Assembly (NCBI RefSeq): GCF_012273895.1
Contig: NC_052104.1
Span: 2,232,001 to 2,296,000 of the forward strand
DNA length: 64,000 nucleotides
Reading direction: 5' to 3'
From: Zerene cesonia
Lineage: Eukaryota; Arthropoda; Insecta; Lepidoptera; Pieridae
Every line of letters starts with the position of its first letter. The stretch's first letter is position 1. The translations under genes and the position numbers were made by a program. Positions 23,363-36,200 of the stretch are shown here, one piece after another. The notes beneath the pieces were generated by a model. It was not told where the DNA came from. It made no database searches and was given only the letters and a program-made list of their open reading frames with translations.

Positions 23363-25330
23363 TACTCGCATAAAATCAAGTACAAGAAAACATTAACCTC
23401 CTTACTTATTTGGGAACATCCGTGGAAAAGACACTTACCATTTCTCATTTACAATAAAAAAATAACCTCAATCCGTATGTTAATTGTAAACAAATACTTT
23501 GACAGACGTAACAATGGAGAACCAGTAATTAAGTATAGAAAATATCGTGTAACAGACATAAACGAATGCTGATCGCATTTCTATTCGTAAGAAAACTACT
23601 TTCTTTGTTATTTGATACTTTAGGGGCTGTGCTTGAAATTTTAGAGTAAGTTAGAAGAGGCAGCGGCTAGAGAGGATAAATATTGAATAGTAACAATACT
23701 ACAATGGTCGTTCTTTGCCTCTTTTAGCATTGCATGTATTAAACAACTAAACTAACAACTATAAAATAACAGTAATAACCGGAATTGTACTATTGTAAAT
23801 TTATTTGTATACGCACATTAAACCTTTGTGGTTTTTCCTTAGCTACTACACAACATTTAACTTGTTAATTTTTTTTGTTCTGATAATAAAAAAAATAGCA
23901 TCCTTTCTAGCCATGACTTGAACCATAAATACCTATATGGGTGTGTGTCTAATATTCAGTACTGTGGGTAATGGTTTTTCTAATGTATTACATTCATTAA
24001 TCTTAAAAAGAAGCATTCTGCACTTATGTATAAACTATAAACGTGTCAAATTCCATACTCCGCGGCCTGCTTAATAAGAAGCGCTCCAAACTTTTCGCTT
24101 CACACATTTACATACAAATTGTTATCATAAATAACTACAATTATATAATACTTTTGTCCAGATGTTTCATGAGCGTAATTCTTGTATTACAACAAGTCAA
24201 TGTTTTTTTATTAATGTAACAGAGTTCTCACATGTTTCAATATTTCAGTCTATTACTGCAATATATTGAAAGCACTCATAGAAGTTCCCTATTATACTTT
24301 ACATATCATAATACTGTTTACTTTACGTTAAATATTTATATTCTATTCTCCACATTCTAGACAAAACGGTATATGTTAAAATTAACCACAAGCGCTTGTG
24401 TTTGCACCAAGCAACGAAGAACAGTTTGTTTTAATGTTCGTGCGAATGTTTTTCTTTATCGCGTATCGTATGCCCGCGAACAATACTGCTGTTACAGTTT
24501 TATTTGCTTTTTATTGTTGTTTAACAAAAAAAAAAATGCTACGTTAGCGAAAACACGGTTCTCGGTGCCAAACTTGAAAAAGGAACAATTATTAATTGTC
24601 CTTTTTCCCTTGCTTGCGTATAGAATGATAGGCATTTCTGATGATTCTGTACATTGAAGATATTCTTCGGAAATTAATACAATTTTTCCACGTATAAAGG
24701 TATTTTTGAGACTGGAAAAAATAACAAAATCTGTCGTTATGTCATAGAATCATCAGGAATAGGAGATGACGGAAGAGGGTTTTATATTAATCCATTATTT
24801 GTTTTCACGAAGAAGCTATGCTTTACAGAGAATGCACATAGATGCAAATAGATAATAGGGTACAGTAACAGTATAGTTACTATACCCGTATATAAAATTG
24901 ACCTATATTCTGTAAGGCCAATAGGTAATAAGGAGGAAGTAATTTCAATGACATACAATTTCACCATAACCTTTAATATTCATTATGGATTTCAAGCCTA
25001 ATATTGGAGCAGGCTTATAATTCTCCGAATTATGCGCCGTATCCCATTAAAGAGCTTTTCACCTAATTAAGGACAGAAACGCTACGGTATATATCCACGA
25101 AGTAGCTATCTGACTGTGTTCCTTAACATATCTATTAATATCTATTATCATGCTTATAAATATCGATATAGGGTGTATTAAGAACGGTAATAAATTTAAA
25201 ATAGGCGTCAGGAATTTCAGTTTCTTAGTTTGACGGTGAATAAATTAGATATATGTTCAAATTTATTGTATGGGCAAATTATTTATAAAATTGATATTTC
25301 TATTCAATGATGCTTTGTTTTATTAACAAA
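23363..25330. other. AT-rich sequence, no gene seen
   Basis: No splice-bounded coding exon or repeat recognised. The 94-codon open frame at 24,373-24,657 has no coding signature. Confidence 0.45.
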
Positions 25331-25545
25331 CAGGTTGTCGCCCGCGGCTTTGCCCGCGTAGATAAAGGAAAATTCGTGTAGTTCCGGTTTCTGTGAGTTT
25401 TCCAGGTGGTATAGGTTAGGTTAGTTAGGTGACATAGGTTTTATACCTATCCTTTGTCCTTTCCTTGTCAAAAGGATAGTAAACTATTTTTTTACCATGT
25501 GTCATACAAATCAGTTCAATGGTTTAGGCGTGAAGAAGAGCATTA
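25331..25545 (-). repeat. Short interspersed repeat, 'GCCCGCGGCTTTGCCCGCGT' type
   Basis: Head GTCGCCCGCGGCTTTGCCCG, then AAAATTCGTGTAGTTCCGGT and CAAATCAGTTCAATGGTTTA followed by GGCGTGAAGAAGAG. Relative of 22,383. It includes a short TTAGGTTAGTTAGG-like run. Confidence 0.6.
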
Positions 25546-26109
25546 TACAAGTTTATATGAAGAAATTTCAGTTACAATTATTTTACCGACTACCACGGTC
25601 TACAGGCTGACAAACATCCAAACATCCAAACAGCATCACAAGCTACAATACCATCCGACAGACACGCAATGGCTATGGTAATAAGACATTACACCGGCAT
25701 CATAAACTCAGCTAGCACGCAACAAAAATCGAAAGCATAGTAATTACTTCGAATTAGGTGATAATACTGATCTCGTTCTATTACCATATTAAGCAATTAT
25801 GAAATTTAATTAATTACATTGTAGCATGACAGCGAATTGCCGTTTTTATCCGCACCACGATTTAGTTAATGTCATCGATTTAGTTACTAGACTTCGTTTT
25901 ATCTAAGAAATTGTTTTCTATTGTTGGAAAACAGAGACATCGGAGACTTTAGTTTCAATTATGCTTTATATATAGTTTGGGTAAGGTTTGTTTGTATTAT
26001 CATATATTAATATTATATAGTATGTTATTATCTACTAATGCCAAGTAAGCTATTTCCCGTTAAGACCTACCATAGGTGGGTAGAACTTTTCATTTAGCAT
26101 AATCATCAG

Positions 26110-26395
26110 CGCATACATTATGTTCCCATTTCCACTGCTGGGGCAAAGGCCTCCCATGAGGTGTTTAGGCCATAATCCGCCATGCTGGCCTATTGCGGGT
26201 TACCAGATGTCACACGCCGTCGAACGTTTTGGTTCTTGGGCATGCCGGTCTCCTCATGATGTTTTCCTTCACCGTATCGAGTGATGGTGAAGACAGGTAT
26301 ATCAATTTATTTCCTGCACGCTCGCCTGGTCTCGAACCCCCGACATATCTTTTTAGCTCTTAGGTCCTGACTACTGAGCTACCAATGCCCATTGC
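26110..26395 (-). repeat. tRNA-derived SINE, second family
   Basis: On the minus strand it begins GGGCATTGGTAGCTCAGTAG (A-box region), with GGGGGTTCGAGACCAGGCGA (B-box region). The body ends with AGGCCATAATCCGCCATGC and CATTTCCACTGCTGGGGCAA in plus orientation. A fragment of the same family lies at 18,129. Confidence 0.75.
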
Positions 26396-26492
26396 ATATT
26401 TTATCAATTTAGATTTTTAAATAGAAAAAATACTTTTTTGTGGAGTCAAATAATAATTCGGTGAAATAAACATATTCTTATACCTGACTACC

Positions 26493-26674
26493 TGCGCCCC
26501 GCGGTTTCACCCGCGTGAGTCCGTATCGTAAAATGTTGCCTGTATGTTATTCCAGTTGTTCAGCTATCTCCGTACCAATATTAATTGCAATCGGTTCAAT
26601 AGTTTTTGCGTGAAAGAGCAACAAACACACAAGCATCTTTACAAACTTTCGCATTTATAATATTAGTAGGATAT
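26493..26674 (-). repeat. Lepidopteran short interspersed repeat, 'ACTGAACCGATT' type
   Basis: TGCGCCCCGCGGTTTCACCC at one end, GCAATCGGTTCAATAGTTTT in the middle and TTTATAATATTAGTAGGATA at the other. Same family as 2,304, 6,677 and 9,511. Confidence 0.8.
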
Positions 26675-27149
26675 TGATAAGTCACATTTTATTACCTTCG
26701 TTGTAGCAGCGAAATAAAATGTTAATTTGTTTATCTGCAATAACCTACATGTTAATTATGCACGAGTAAATGCAATTCATTGAACGATATGTAACTGTTT
26801 GTATAGTTATCAGATGAGTCGTGCATTTGTTTGCATTTTTAACGTATTTTCAAACAACATAAGATACCTAAGTATGTGGAAAATAAGTCGCATTTTCTTG
26901 CATAATTTCTGCTTGAAATGAATAATGAAAAATTCATAAAAATGAACCAGTAAAATTGTTTTTTAAAAACTTGGTCTTGACCCTAAGTGGGGTTTGAATC
27001 CCTTTACAGGTACAGGTAACATAATACACCACTAGTAGGTAAATTAGCCGAATAAATGGACAATCTAATAAATTGTTTCTAAGAAATGGATGAACAAACT
27101 ATCATAATATTTTCTTGGGTTTGATTTTACGCGAGTATTATACGTTTAT

Positions 27150-27306
27150 AAAAAGATTCGGATTCACAACGGATTTTAAGCGCGATTCATTCATTATATT
27201 ATTAACCCGACGTTTCGAACACTTTACAGAGAGTGTGGTTACGGGGAGATTGAGTCTCCTTCCTCCTCTCATTAAATCACGTTTAAAATCCGTTAAAAAG
27301 TCTTTA
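27150..27306. mobile_element. Fold-back MITE, copy 2
   Basis: Ends AACGGATTTTAAGCGCGATT and AAATCCGTTAAAAAGTCTTT (inverted). The interior TTAACCCGACGTTTCGAACA followed by GGGGAGATTGAGTCTCC is the reverse complement of the interior of copy 1 at 23,219. Confidence 0.8.
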
Positions 27307-27637
27307 ACTTCTAAACTATCATAATCCTCTTGTTCGGAATATTATGTGCCTTAAATAATATTTACAAACATTATCTTCGTTTGCTCCACTAGATTTTTAG
27401 AATTTACATGATATATATAAAATCTTTTATAATTTAAACATAATTAATGCAAAGAAATTTAAATAAAGAAAACGATAAAAATAATAAAGGCGATTTCTTA
27501 ACCCACATACGCATAACAACATAATAAGGTATGTTATAAGATAGTAATCGGAGTAGACGCTGGAACTAATCTCATGCCTTTGAATCACGCAAAATTATGA
27601 TTTTATTATATTTATTTAATATTAACTATACTGTAGA

Positions 27638-27780
27638 CTAGCGAACCGCTCGGACTTTGCCCGTGGTATGTATGATAGCACTTCAATCTATATCACAATA
27701 ATTATCCAACGGAAGATTAATTTTTATTTTTTTCTGAGATCAATAAAACGATATAAGACATGTGTCGCGCCTATGTAAGA
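27638..27780 (-). repeat. Short interspersed repeat fragment, 'ACTAGCGAACCGCTCGGACT' type
   Basis: Head GACTAGCGAACCGCTCGGAC followed by TTTGCCCGTGGTATGTATGA, like the element at 20,681. Confidence 0.5.
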
Positions 27781-28469
27781 TTTCCTCAGATATTTATTGT
27801 GCCTAAATTTAAATTGTCTTTTGTTTTCGTTATTTCTATATGAAGAGTGCACTGGTAGGTACAATCAATAAACCATCAACATTTAAATCGGTATCTTCTA
27901 TAGCTAAAATCGATAAATATATACAAGACGTTTCCCTTCCCTTACTATTACGACAACATACTTATTATGACAATCTGGCAAATTTATTTATTAGGAAGTT
28001 GAATCGAAAAAAACGAAAAAAAAAACAAAACAATATTTTTCTGAAATAATTAAGTAAAAACAAATATATATTTAAACGTTACTAGAAGTTTAGTGGTAAA
28101 AAAAAACACAATTTTGGAAAGTACGTTTAGAGAATCACGTCTTAGAAAATCTAATTTAAATATACATACAACATACAGGCTAAAAACTCATCTAAAAATG
28201 ATCAACGCCAAAACAGATAACACAATACTACACCAATTTCAAATGCGATTCTGCCACAAATCAATAGTACTAGGAATACTTCGTTTCCTCAAACACTTAA
28301 ACTTATCTCGCATTGTTTCTGATAAATTTGTTACGACCGTAAGTACAAGTACATACTATTGTTGTATTGTTTCATTTAGACTAACTGTTTCACCTGGTTT
28401 CATTCGTTTTCCAACAGCATTATGGGTTGAGATGGTAATTTGTAGCGTTGGTTTATGTTAAAGTTTTTT

Positions 28470-31400
28470 GCCTGTTTATTGTAGGTACTGTATATTTGTT
28501 TCGAAAAGTTGTTGAAGTAAGTTTTTTTTTAAATTATAGATTTCTGAAGAAATAAAATTATATTAACTATTGATTTATAAACATTTGATCAACGATTGAT
28601 CAGAAACATTAATTGTTCATAAGTATAAAGTCTCTTAATTTGACGACGTGTGGGATAATTCATTTCACTAGGCACGCCATTATAGGTCTCCTACTTGATG
28701 ATCTAGCAACCTAACACACATACATCTAACGTTTGTATTACATAATAATTTTGTTCTTAAAATGAAAATGATGGTTGTTAAATTCTTATAAATATAAGTC
28801 ATATGAAATCTCACTTTTCTTTTATAATGTTATTTCCATGATACGAGTACTTTATAATTTAAATGCTTCACTTTTTACTTATTTTATCATACATTAAAGT
28901 TTAAAATCTTATATCGTCTTTTATGTAATGAGTTAATTTCTTTATAACTTTAAAAGCCTTTACAAGTTAAAAATATATTCTAATTTCTATAATTATTCAC
29001 TTTCATCTTATACTATATATTATAATTATATGCACGCAATTATTAAGCAATTCTATAATTTTATTATACAAGTACACAGACCGACAAGTGCATACATAAT
29101 ATCTATGCTTTGTGGTTATTACAAGTTATATAAAACAATTGATAAGAAGTTTGAAAAAATCCGACAGTCCTCTTACTGCTAGCGTCTGAGGTGATGCGTT
29201 TAAAATTAAAAAAAATAAAAATAATACAGAAACTATTTTTGTACTGTGGTCATTTTGGTGGCAGAGTATATAAATAATTGTAGAAAAGCAAAAAAAAAGT
29301 GTGAAGTGAAAAATCGGATTAATATAGGCATACGTCTTTAACGGAGCGTATTAAATATAATTAATGAAATGAATTTAAAAATGATTAAATTCAGTATTGG
29401 TTGTGCTCGTTTAAGTGTACAAATATGAAATAAATATTTGTGAAATCGTATAGGAATGGTCAGATAAGGTCCTAATCTATTTTGCGATAATAGATCTGGT
29501 TTCTTCTTAACATTTTTCGAGTGAGGCTACAGTGAGAAGTATCCTCGACTTCACAACTAGTTCGTGCGTATATAATTTCATTATTTACACATAAAATGGT
29601 TAAACTGTTTATTTTGATGATAAACATGTAAAAAATAAATTAGCTTACAGTATTCAGATACGTAATGATAACAAGTAGTGATACAAACATTTCTTCATGA
29701 ATAATAGTCAAACATTATTCAATAACATAATTCACTAATCTAAAGTTAATTTCATGAATGAAGAAAACTCATACGATATTAAAATGATGTTACTGAAATG
29801 ATTCTATCCGTGAATTTCCTACTGTACCTAAATGTGAATTTAAATCGTTGTAACGTTATCTTAAAATATAAGTAAGTAATTTTACTATTTTGTCTTATTT
29901 CGTCGAAACCATTTTTTTGTTTTAAAATACAAGTGACCTAGAAACTCAAATCCCATTATCTCATAGATAAGAAAGACAAACTGTCGAAGGATATTTGTCT
30001 TTCATCATCATCTGAATCACGAATTCTTTAAGCATTTATAACGATGCATTAATAATGAAAGTACTTGATCTTGTTGCCTTATACATTATAGTTCATACAC
30101 ATGCAATATAAACAAATAGATTTCAATACGACGTGTATTAATGAATAATAATAAACAAATTAATATAAGCACTTCATTTATTAACGTTATGTGTAAATTG
30201 GTCGAAAATTATTATCGTGTATTCGTATATTTTTCTTTTATATAAAAACATCAGCCTTCAAATAGACACGTGATATTTGACAAACACCCTCATCGTTCAC
30301 CATTCGACATTATCTGGGCAATAATCTTGAGTGCTGAAATCTTAAAGTTATTTCTGTATGAAATGTTAACATTTTTAGCAAAACTCTCAACAGTTCAATA
30401 TTCCTCTTATGTATAAATAATTATTGATTTATCCATCCCCCAGTTCAGTTATATAAAACAGTAGGAAATTTTTATGAATAAATTTTGTTATGAATATTCC
30501 TACATTGTATTTTTAATAAAAAATACACGATAAAAACAATTCTAACTTATTCGAAACAAATTATATTATTATAACCTCGTAATATTTATAACCTCGGTGT
30601 TTTATTGTTTCTTATTCGCAGACATTCTAAGAATTTCTCAAGAGCTATATCCTCTAGATATGACTTTGTGTAGAGATGATAAAAGTTATAAAGGTCCATA
30701 ACAATAACGCCTCTTTAAAAGGCTTTGAGATTATTCTTAGCGACCATTGAATTTTAATGCCATTCTCACGCTATTTTCGAACAATAAAGTAGCTTTTCAA
30801 GTTTAATGTACAATTTACGAAATAAAATCGTAGTGAATGATGACGAAACAAGAACATTTACATTCTGGAGCAATTGAGATTTTAGCCCAGAGCTGTTTTT
30901 TTACCATAGATAATAAATTAAACATCTCTTATGTAGGTGTTCCTAACTAAACCATTGATTTTGCTGTGAGTTTGCTTGAACCTTTCGTGATTTAGATTTA
31001 AAATTGCTGTATTCCGGACATAATGATAGACTGATTTTGCTATATTATGTTTTTTATTGTTATTAGATCTTATGAAAGAAAAACTTGAGTAAGGTGGTTT
31101 AATATCTAAAACAAAAAATTTAAATGCTAGTTAATCTTGACACATTTAACAGCTTACACGAAAGCTGGACAACTTCAAAATACTAGCAGATCAATACCGG
31201 TCAGCTAGTGCTTTTATGAAATCATAATTAAAAAAAAAATCAGCACAGCCTGTGACCCTATAAATACCATTAGCTTGTCAAAATTTCCCGCCAGAAAAAC
31301 GAAAAAAATCAGCATCGTATAAATCCTCTTTTATAAGAACACTTCATGTTGTTTATCGCTCTGATAAAACTGACAGGCATCATTGATAACATCGTAGGTA

Positions 31401-32932
31401 TCACGTACTCATTGCATTACGCACATTTATTTGCTTTCAGGTTTCATTGAATAGATTCTAAGTAAAGCGTAAATTTAGTCCACTATCAGAAATGTAGTCC
31501 TTCATTGAGCGTAATATTTATCCTAATTATTAATATAAGAGAATAACTAAGATAGCCTGATAATGTCTTATCAATATATTCCAATTTTTATTTTCATAAA
31601 GATAAATGAGTAAACGTTTAAAAGAGTGTTGGCATATGAAAAAAGATAGTTTTACGGTCATACAAAATATTGCAAGTAATGCCAAAAGTGAAATAAGCAA
31701 TACAGCCATCTACCATTTCCCAGGAGGCTGAGAACTCAAACAAAAAAGTACAGATAAAACACACTATTCAGATAATTGAGGTCTTAATTAATATAGCCCT
31801 TATCGCGTAGCATTAAAGTCGCATTTATACCACGCACAAGAGTTAAATGATAAGATTATTCTGTTTACCAAACGGCTAATGAAATTGGACAGTCGGCGAT
31901 CCCACTTGGACTCTAACTGGGCTTTTCAAGAAGTTGACGGATATTTAGAGATTGGATTTTGTTTCTTTCATATCTTTAATGACTTCTGTGAGTACATTGT
32001 GATCTACCATTTTTAAATTCATACATTCGCAATATCTTTTGATTTCCTTTCACGGTGCTGTTAACATTTCATTCATGAAAATATTTTCGCGTATTACGTA
32101 TAATTAGATATCGGAATTGCTTTGTTTCGTAATTTAATGTAATTAATATATAAGCACCATCCGTATGTTTTAATTGTAACCGTTTACAATTATAATGAAA
32201 TAAATCTTATATTATTTTAAATTATGAAAACTTTTTATAATCTGAATTATCTCAAAAACCACAAATAACTTCAATTGTTATCAAAAATAAATAAAAATAA
32301 TACCCTTTTATTATCATTATCAGTCACCTGCGTTCACTCTGCTGCCAAAATTTAAAAATGACACAGTTTTAAAAATAGAACTGTATAATACTAATTTTCG
32401 ATTTTATTATGATTCGACAAGGATTATGATGGCTATTTCCGAACGAGTGTAAATTGTGTAAAACGAAAAAGAAAATGTGCGATCGACTCGAAACTTTATC
32501 AAAAGAATACGACAAGAATGTAGTGCATGCAGAGCATTCCAGAAGTGTTGGTTAGTTGTAAATATTTTTTGTTTTTGTTTATACCAATGATTAAGATATC
32601 TATAAAATTTTTTCCATATATTCAACAAACCTGTTACTGTCACCTTATGCTTACTGCAAATACCTGGGAGTTGTTGTTTACAGAAATTAAATACTCACTA
32701 ACTAGAAGTATGTACCATCTATCTGTTTAATTCTTATGCTGATAACTTGCGAACATCCTCCATCATTAATAAACCGAAACGAAAAATTTACAAAATCTCG
32801 TTCTGAATTAACTTCATCTACATTCCCTTAAAAAGAGCAAGCTATATTTTCTATTTATTCATCACCACATTTTACGTCATTGTTATATCTGACTAAGAAT
32901 TACGTCAGTGGCATCTCTAAACTGGATAACTT
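28470..32932. other. AT-rich sequence, no gene or repeat recognised
   Basis: About 4.5 kb with unusually few recognisable repeats for this window. No exon with coding composition seen. It may be an intron or 5' flank of the gene that becomes readable at 33,117. Confidence 0.4.
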
Positions 32933-33040
32933 TGTCATAGCGGGCAACCAAGCTGGTAGGTCACCTTAATTATTGCCCATGAATATTGGTAAGAGAAGGA
33001 AGGATGCCTTTTGAAGAGTAAGAGATAAGGAAAGGATTGA
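32933..33040 (-). repeat. SINE-like retroelement fragment
   Basis: TTGTCATAGCGGGCAACCAA, then AGCTGGTAGGTCACC and TTGCCCATGAATATTGGTAA: the 3' end of the family described at 17,448, just upstream of the first visible exon of the next gene. Confidence 0.65.
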
Positions 33041-33116
33041 TAGGATTAAATGAATCAAGTAGGATTGGTAAAGCAAAGGTTCTGAACTACTATTACTATT
33101 TTCGCTGTTATTTCAG

Positions 33117-33299
33117 GACTATTCACGATCCCGGAGTATCCCGAACTGGAGCTGGAGCGCGGTATGTGGTCGACGGTCCTGGAGGTGCTGCTGACGACCC
33201 TGCGGTACCTCGCGCCGGCCACCCTCCTCACGCTGTTCTGGGGGCACCAGCGTTTTTTCTTCAACGCCTTGAAGTACGTCGATTCGGCTTTTCGAACCC
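33117..33299 (+). CDS. First visible exon of the CH/filamin gene: GC-rich, hydrophobic
   Basis: 61 codons with strong G/C bias at third positions, bounded by TTTCAG and GTAAGT. Translation runs ..FTIPEYPELELERG, then MWSTVLEVLLTTLRYLAPAT and LLTLFWGHQRFFF. The run VLEVLLTTLRYLAPATLLTL could span or dip into a membrane. The open frames on the other strand and in the other plus frame are shadows. Confidence 0.7.
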
Positions 33300-36200
33300 G
33301 TAAGTATGAACTCTAATTACATTAACAAAGTCATATAAAATTTGGCATTGTACCCGTTAAATCTTAACCCCAAGATAGAGGCTGTTTCAATTTAAGATAA
33401 TTCTATGAATCACAAGTTACTTACTCATATACTGTATAGAATATTAAGGGAATAAAACAAACAATTTTGCCATAATTAAAACAAACTAATATTCTTAATA
33501 ATGTTTTAAATTGTAATGCATCAGTTGTTTTGTTTTAAATCATAGCAACATCATAAACGCGTAATGCTGTAATACGTTAAGCCCTATAATCCCTAGTTAA
33601 ATAGATTACTTGGTTACTGGCGTGCACGTCATGTACCTACATATTATGTAATAATTAATATGGCATAGAATAGCTATAATAGATAAATAGTTGACTGTTT
33701 CGAATGGGTTTTTGGAATACATACAAATGTTTTAGCTAGATATCGGTTCAAGAAAATAACTTGGTTCACTTCAGTTCAATATCTGATCTTTTTGCGGTCG
33801 AAAGGTAATTAATTTAACACACTTCTAATTTAAAGTACGCTTAAATGTAATAGAGCAGTCTAGTAAACTATAGTTCATCAGTTTTCATTTTGCTTTTGTG
33901 ACCTAATCAAGGAGAATATTACGAAGGCTAGGTGCCTAGCTATTATTACAACATTTTAAATAGATGTAAGCTTGTACTTTGTAGAAATGATATACTTCAT
34001 TTTGTGTTAGTTTTTATTATAAGCTAATTGCCTTAAACTGTTAAATACTTATACAGTATACAGCGTCATACAAGTTAACATCAGACTCCATTCAACTCAT
34101 CCTCATTTTTCTGAAAACCCATTTTACTGTGTTCTCCTACTCCTATAAGTAAGAAAACACTCTAAAGTTACCAATGCTACCCCCGGAAAAGCACCTACAG
34201 TACCTATATCTCTATAGAGAACTCATTTTACAGCCTAAGGGGTTCTATCGGGTTTTTCACTTGCGTATCTACCTTATTTGTATTACATATCCTTAAAATT
34301 TTATACTTGCTCTGTATGGATTAACTCTTACTACTTTATGGTGCATACACATAATCACAACACGTCTATTCATTTGCCTTTCTATTGCATAAACATTGGC
34401 GACGATGTTCATTAATCAGTCATCGTTTCCCTCATCCATTCAAAAATTTCTATCAGTCTTAATACATCCTTCAAATTTTTCCAATTTTTCGACTACAAGA
34501 CTGAAAATTACCATCAATTCTTCCAGTTATTTTTTCAAGCGAAGAACAAAAGCAACAGGTGATCCAATGGCTCTCCGAAGTCGGTCCTGTCAGGGTGGAC
34601 GATTTGGAGACGGTGTGGCGCCATGGATGGATAGTTTGCGGCGTGTTGGACGCGGCTCTCCCTGGCGCATGCGCGGGACATCCTCCCACGAGGCTGTCCC
34701 TGAAGCATGCGCAGGCTATAGCTGACCATTACCTTGGAGTTGATCCGGTAATTGAAGATTTTGTGTTTAAGGCAAATGAGTAGACGTGTCAAAGAAAGTA
34801 GGCATTAATTACTCCCATAAGTTTAAAACACATACAAACTCCTGATGTAAGGTTTTAAGACATAAATTCTAAATGAAAATTCAATTTATTATCATACCTA
34901 TAATATTATGTAAACCATTATGCATTATAATATTTTGCATACTATAATATATTACAGGATTTATATGTTATTTCAGATGTTCACTCGACAAGAACTTGAA
35001 GCGAATGAAGTCTTAAGCAAACATGAAGCTTGGAAATTAATAAAGTACTTGGACAGAATTCGCATCGCTATAGCGAAACTTACACCACCCTCTACTACTT
35101 CCAAACCAATAACAGACTGTACCACATCTAGTTCTACACAATTTACTCTCGACTATATTGCAAGGGGTTCTGGACTTATAGCAGCCCAAATAAATAACAA
35201 GATGTTTTTTAAAATATATCCAACCGCTCAGCAGTCGCTTGACCCAGGAGAAATAACTATTGTCATCAAGGGACCGAAAAATATTTACGGAATGTCTACA
35301 CTATCTCCAATTTTAGGAAAAGCTCAGATGATAAGACAAACTTTACTTGGTCTTCAATCGAAACCGACGAACTACACCGATAATGTCCTTCCAGTAACTC
35401 AAGGTGCCACGTACTTAAGAAACTATGGAAAAAACGATATGAACAAAACGTACCACATACCTAAAACACAATACGATATTAACATTAATGTTGAGAGAAA
35501 CCCTGATCACGTAAAAATTGGATACACTGTACCTATGGAAGGAAAGTATGAAATATCTATAACGAGCCGAGGGGAAAATATAGTTGGGTCACCCTTTTTT
35601 GTTACTGCATCCAAAAATATTATGAATATTTTAGAAAAAGACAGTTTTTGTTTAGAAGACGGTGAGGAAATTGACATAGTGGATATCAAAAGTGATAGAA
35701 AAGTTGTGCTTCGAATTGTAGATTTTGTAACTGAGAAAATGCTATTAAAGGAAAATGGAGCACTAGAAAGGATAACAGAGGACGAAGCAAAAAATTTAAT
35801 GGAATTAGATTCTTTAGAGAATTCCATCAACGATGATGAAATCGATAGACCAACAACCGTAAACGATTTGAACTCTTCATCCATGCAGAAGTCCCAAAAA
35901 TTTTACACTGTTGCAACAAGAATATTAAAAATGAATAGAGTATGCAAAGCGTTGTATAATTTGGACAAAGAAAAGTCACATAACTTGTCTACAGATTCTT
36001 CTACAGGCAAGCAAAATGATGTACCTGACGTAGTCAACTCCACATTCCTCGAAAATCAAACTACAAATACTTTAAGTGCTAAAAGAGAGAGAATAATTAT
36101 ACCTGAAAATATTTCTGTGTCATTATTTATGGATAAATCTTCTAAGATTGAAGAAGCTACGAATATTAAACCTTCGAGCAAGGATACAAATGAATTGTAT

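Noticed and set aside
24373..24657. 94-codon plus-strand open frame
   Set aside because: Cys- and Phe-rich translation of AT-rich DNA without coding signature.
28093..28461. 122-codon plus-strand open frame
   Set aside because: AT-driven composition, no motif, no splice context; treated as chance.
33037..33303. 88-codon plus frame overlapping the first visible CH/filamin exon
   Set aside because: Shadow frame. The other plus frame is the one that splices in phase to the CH exon.
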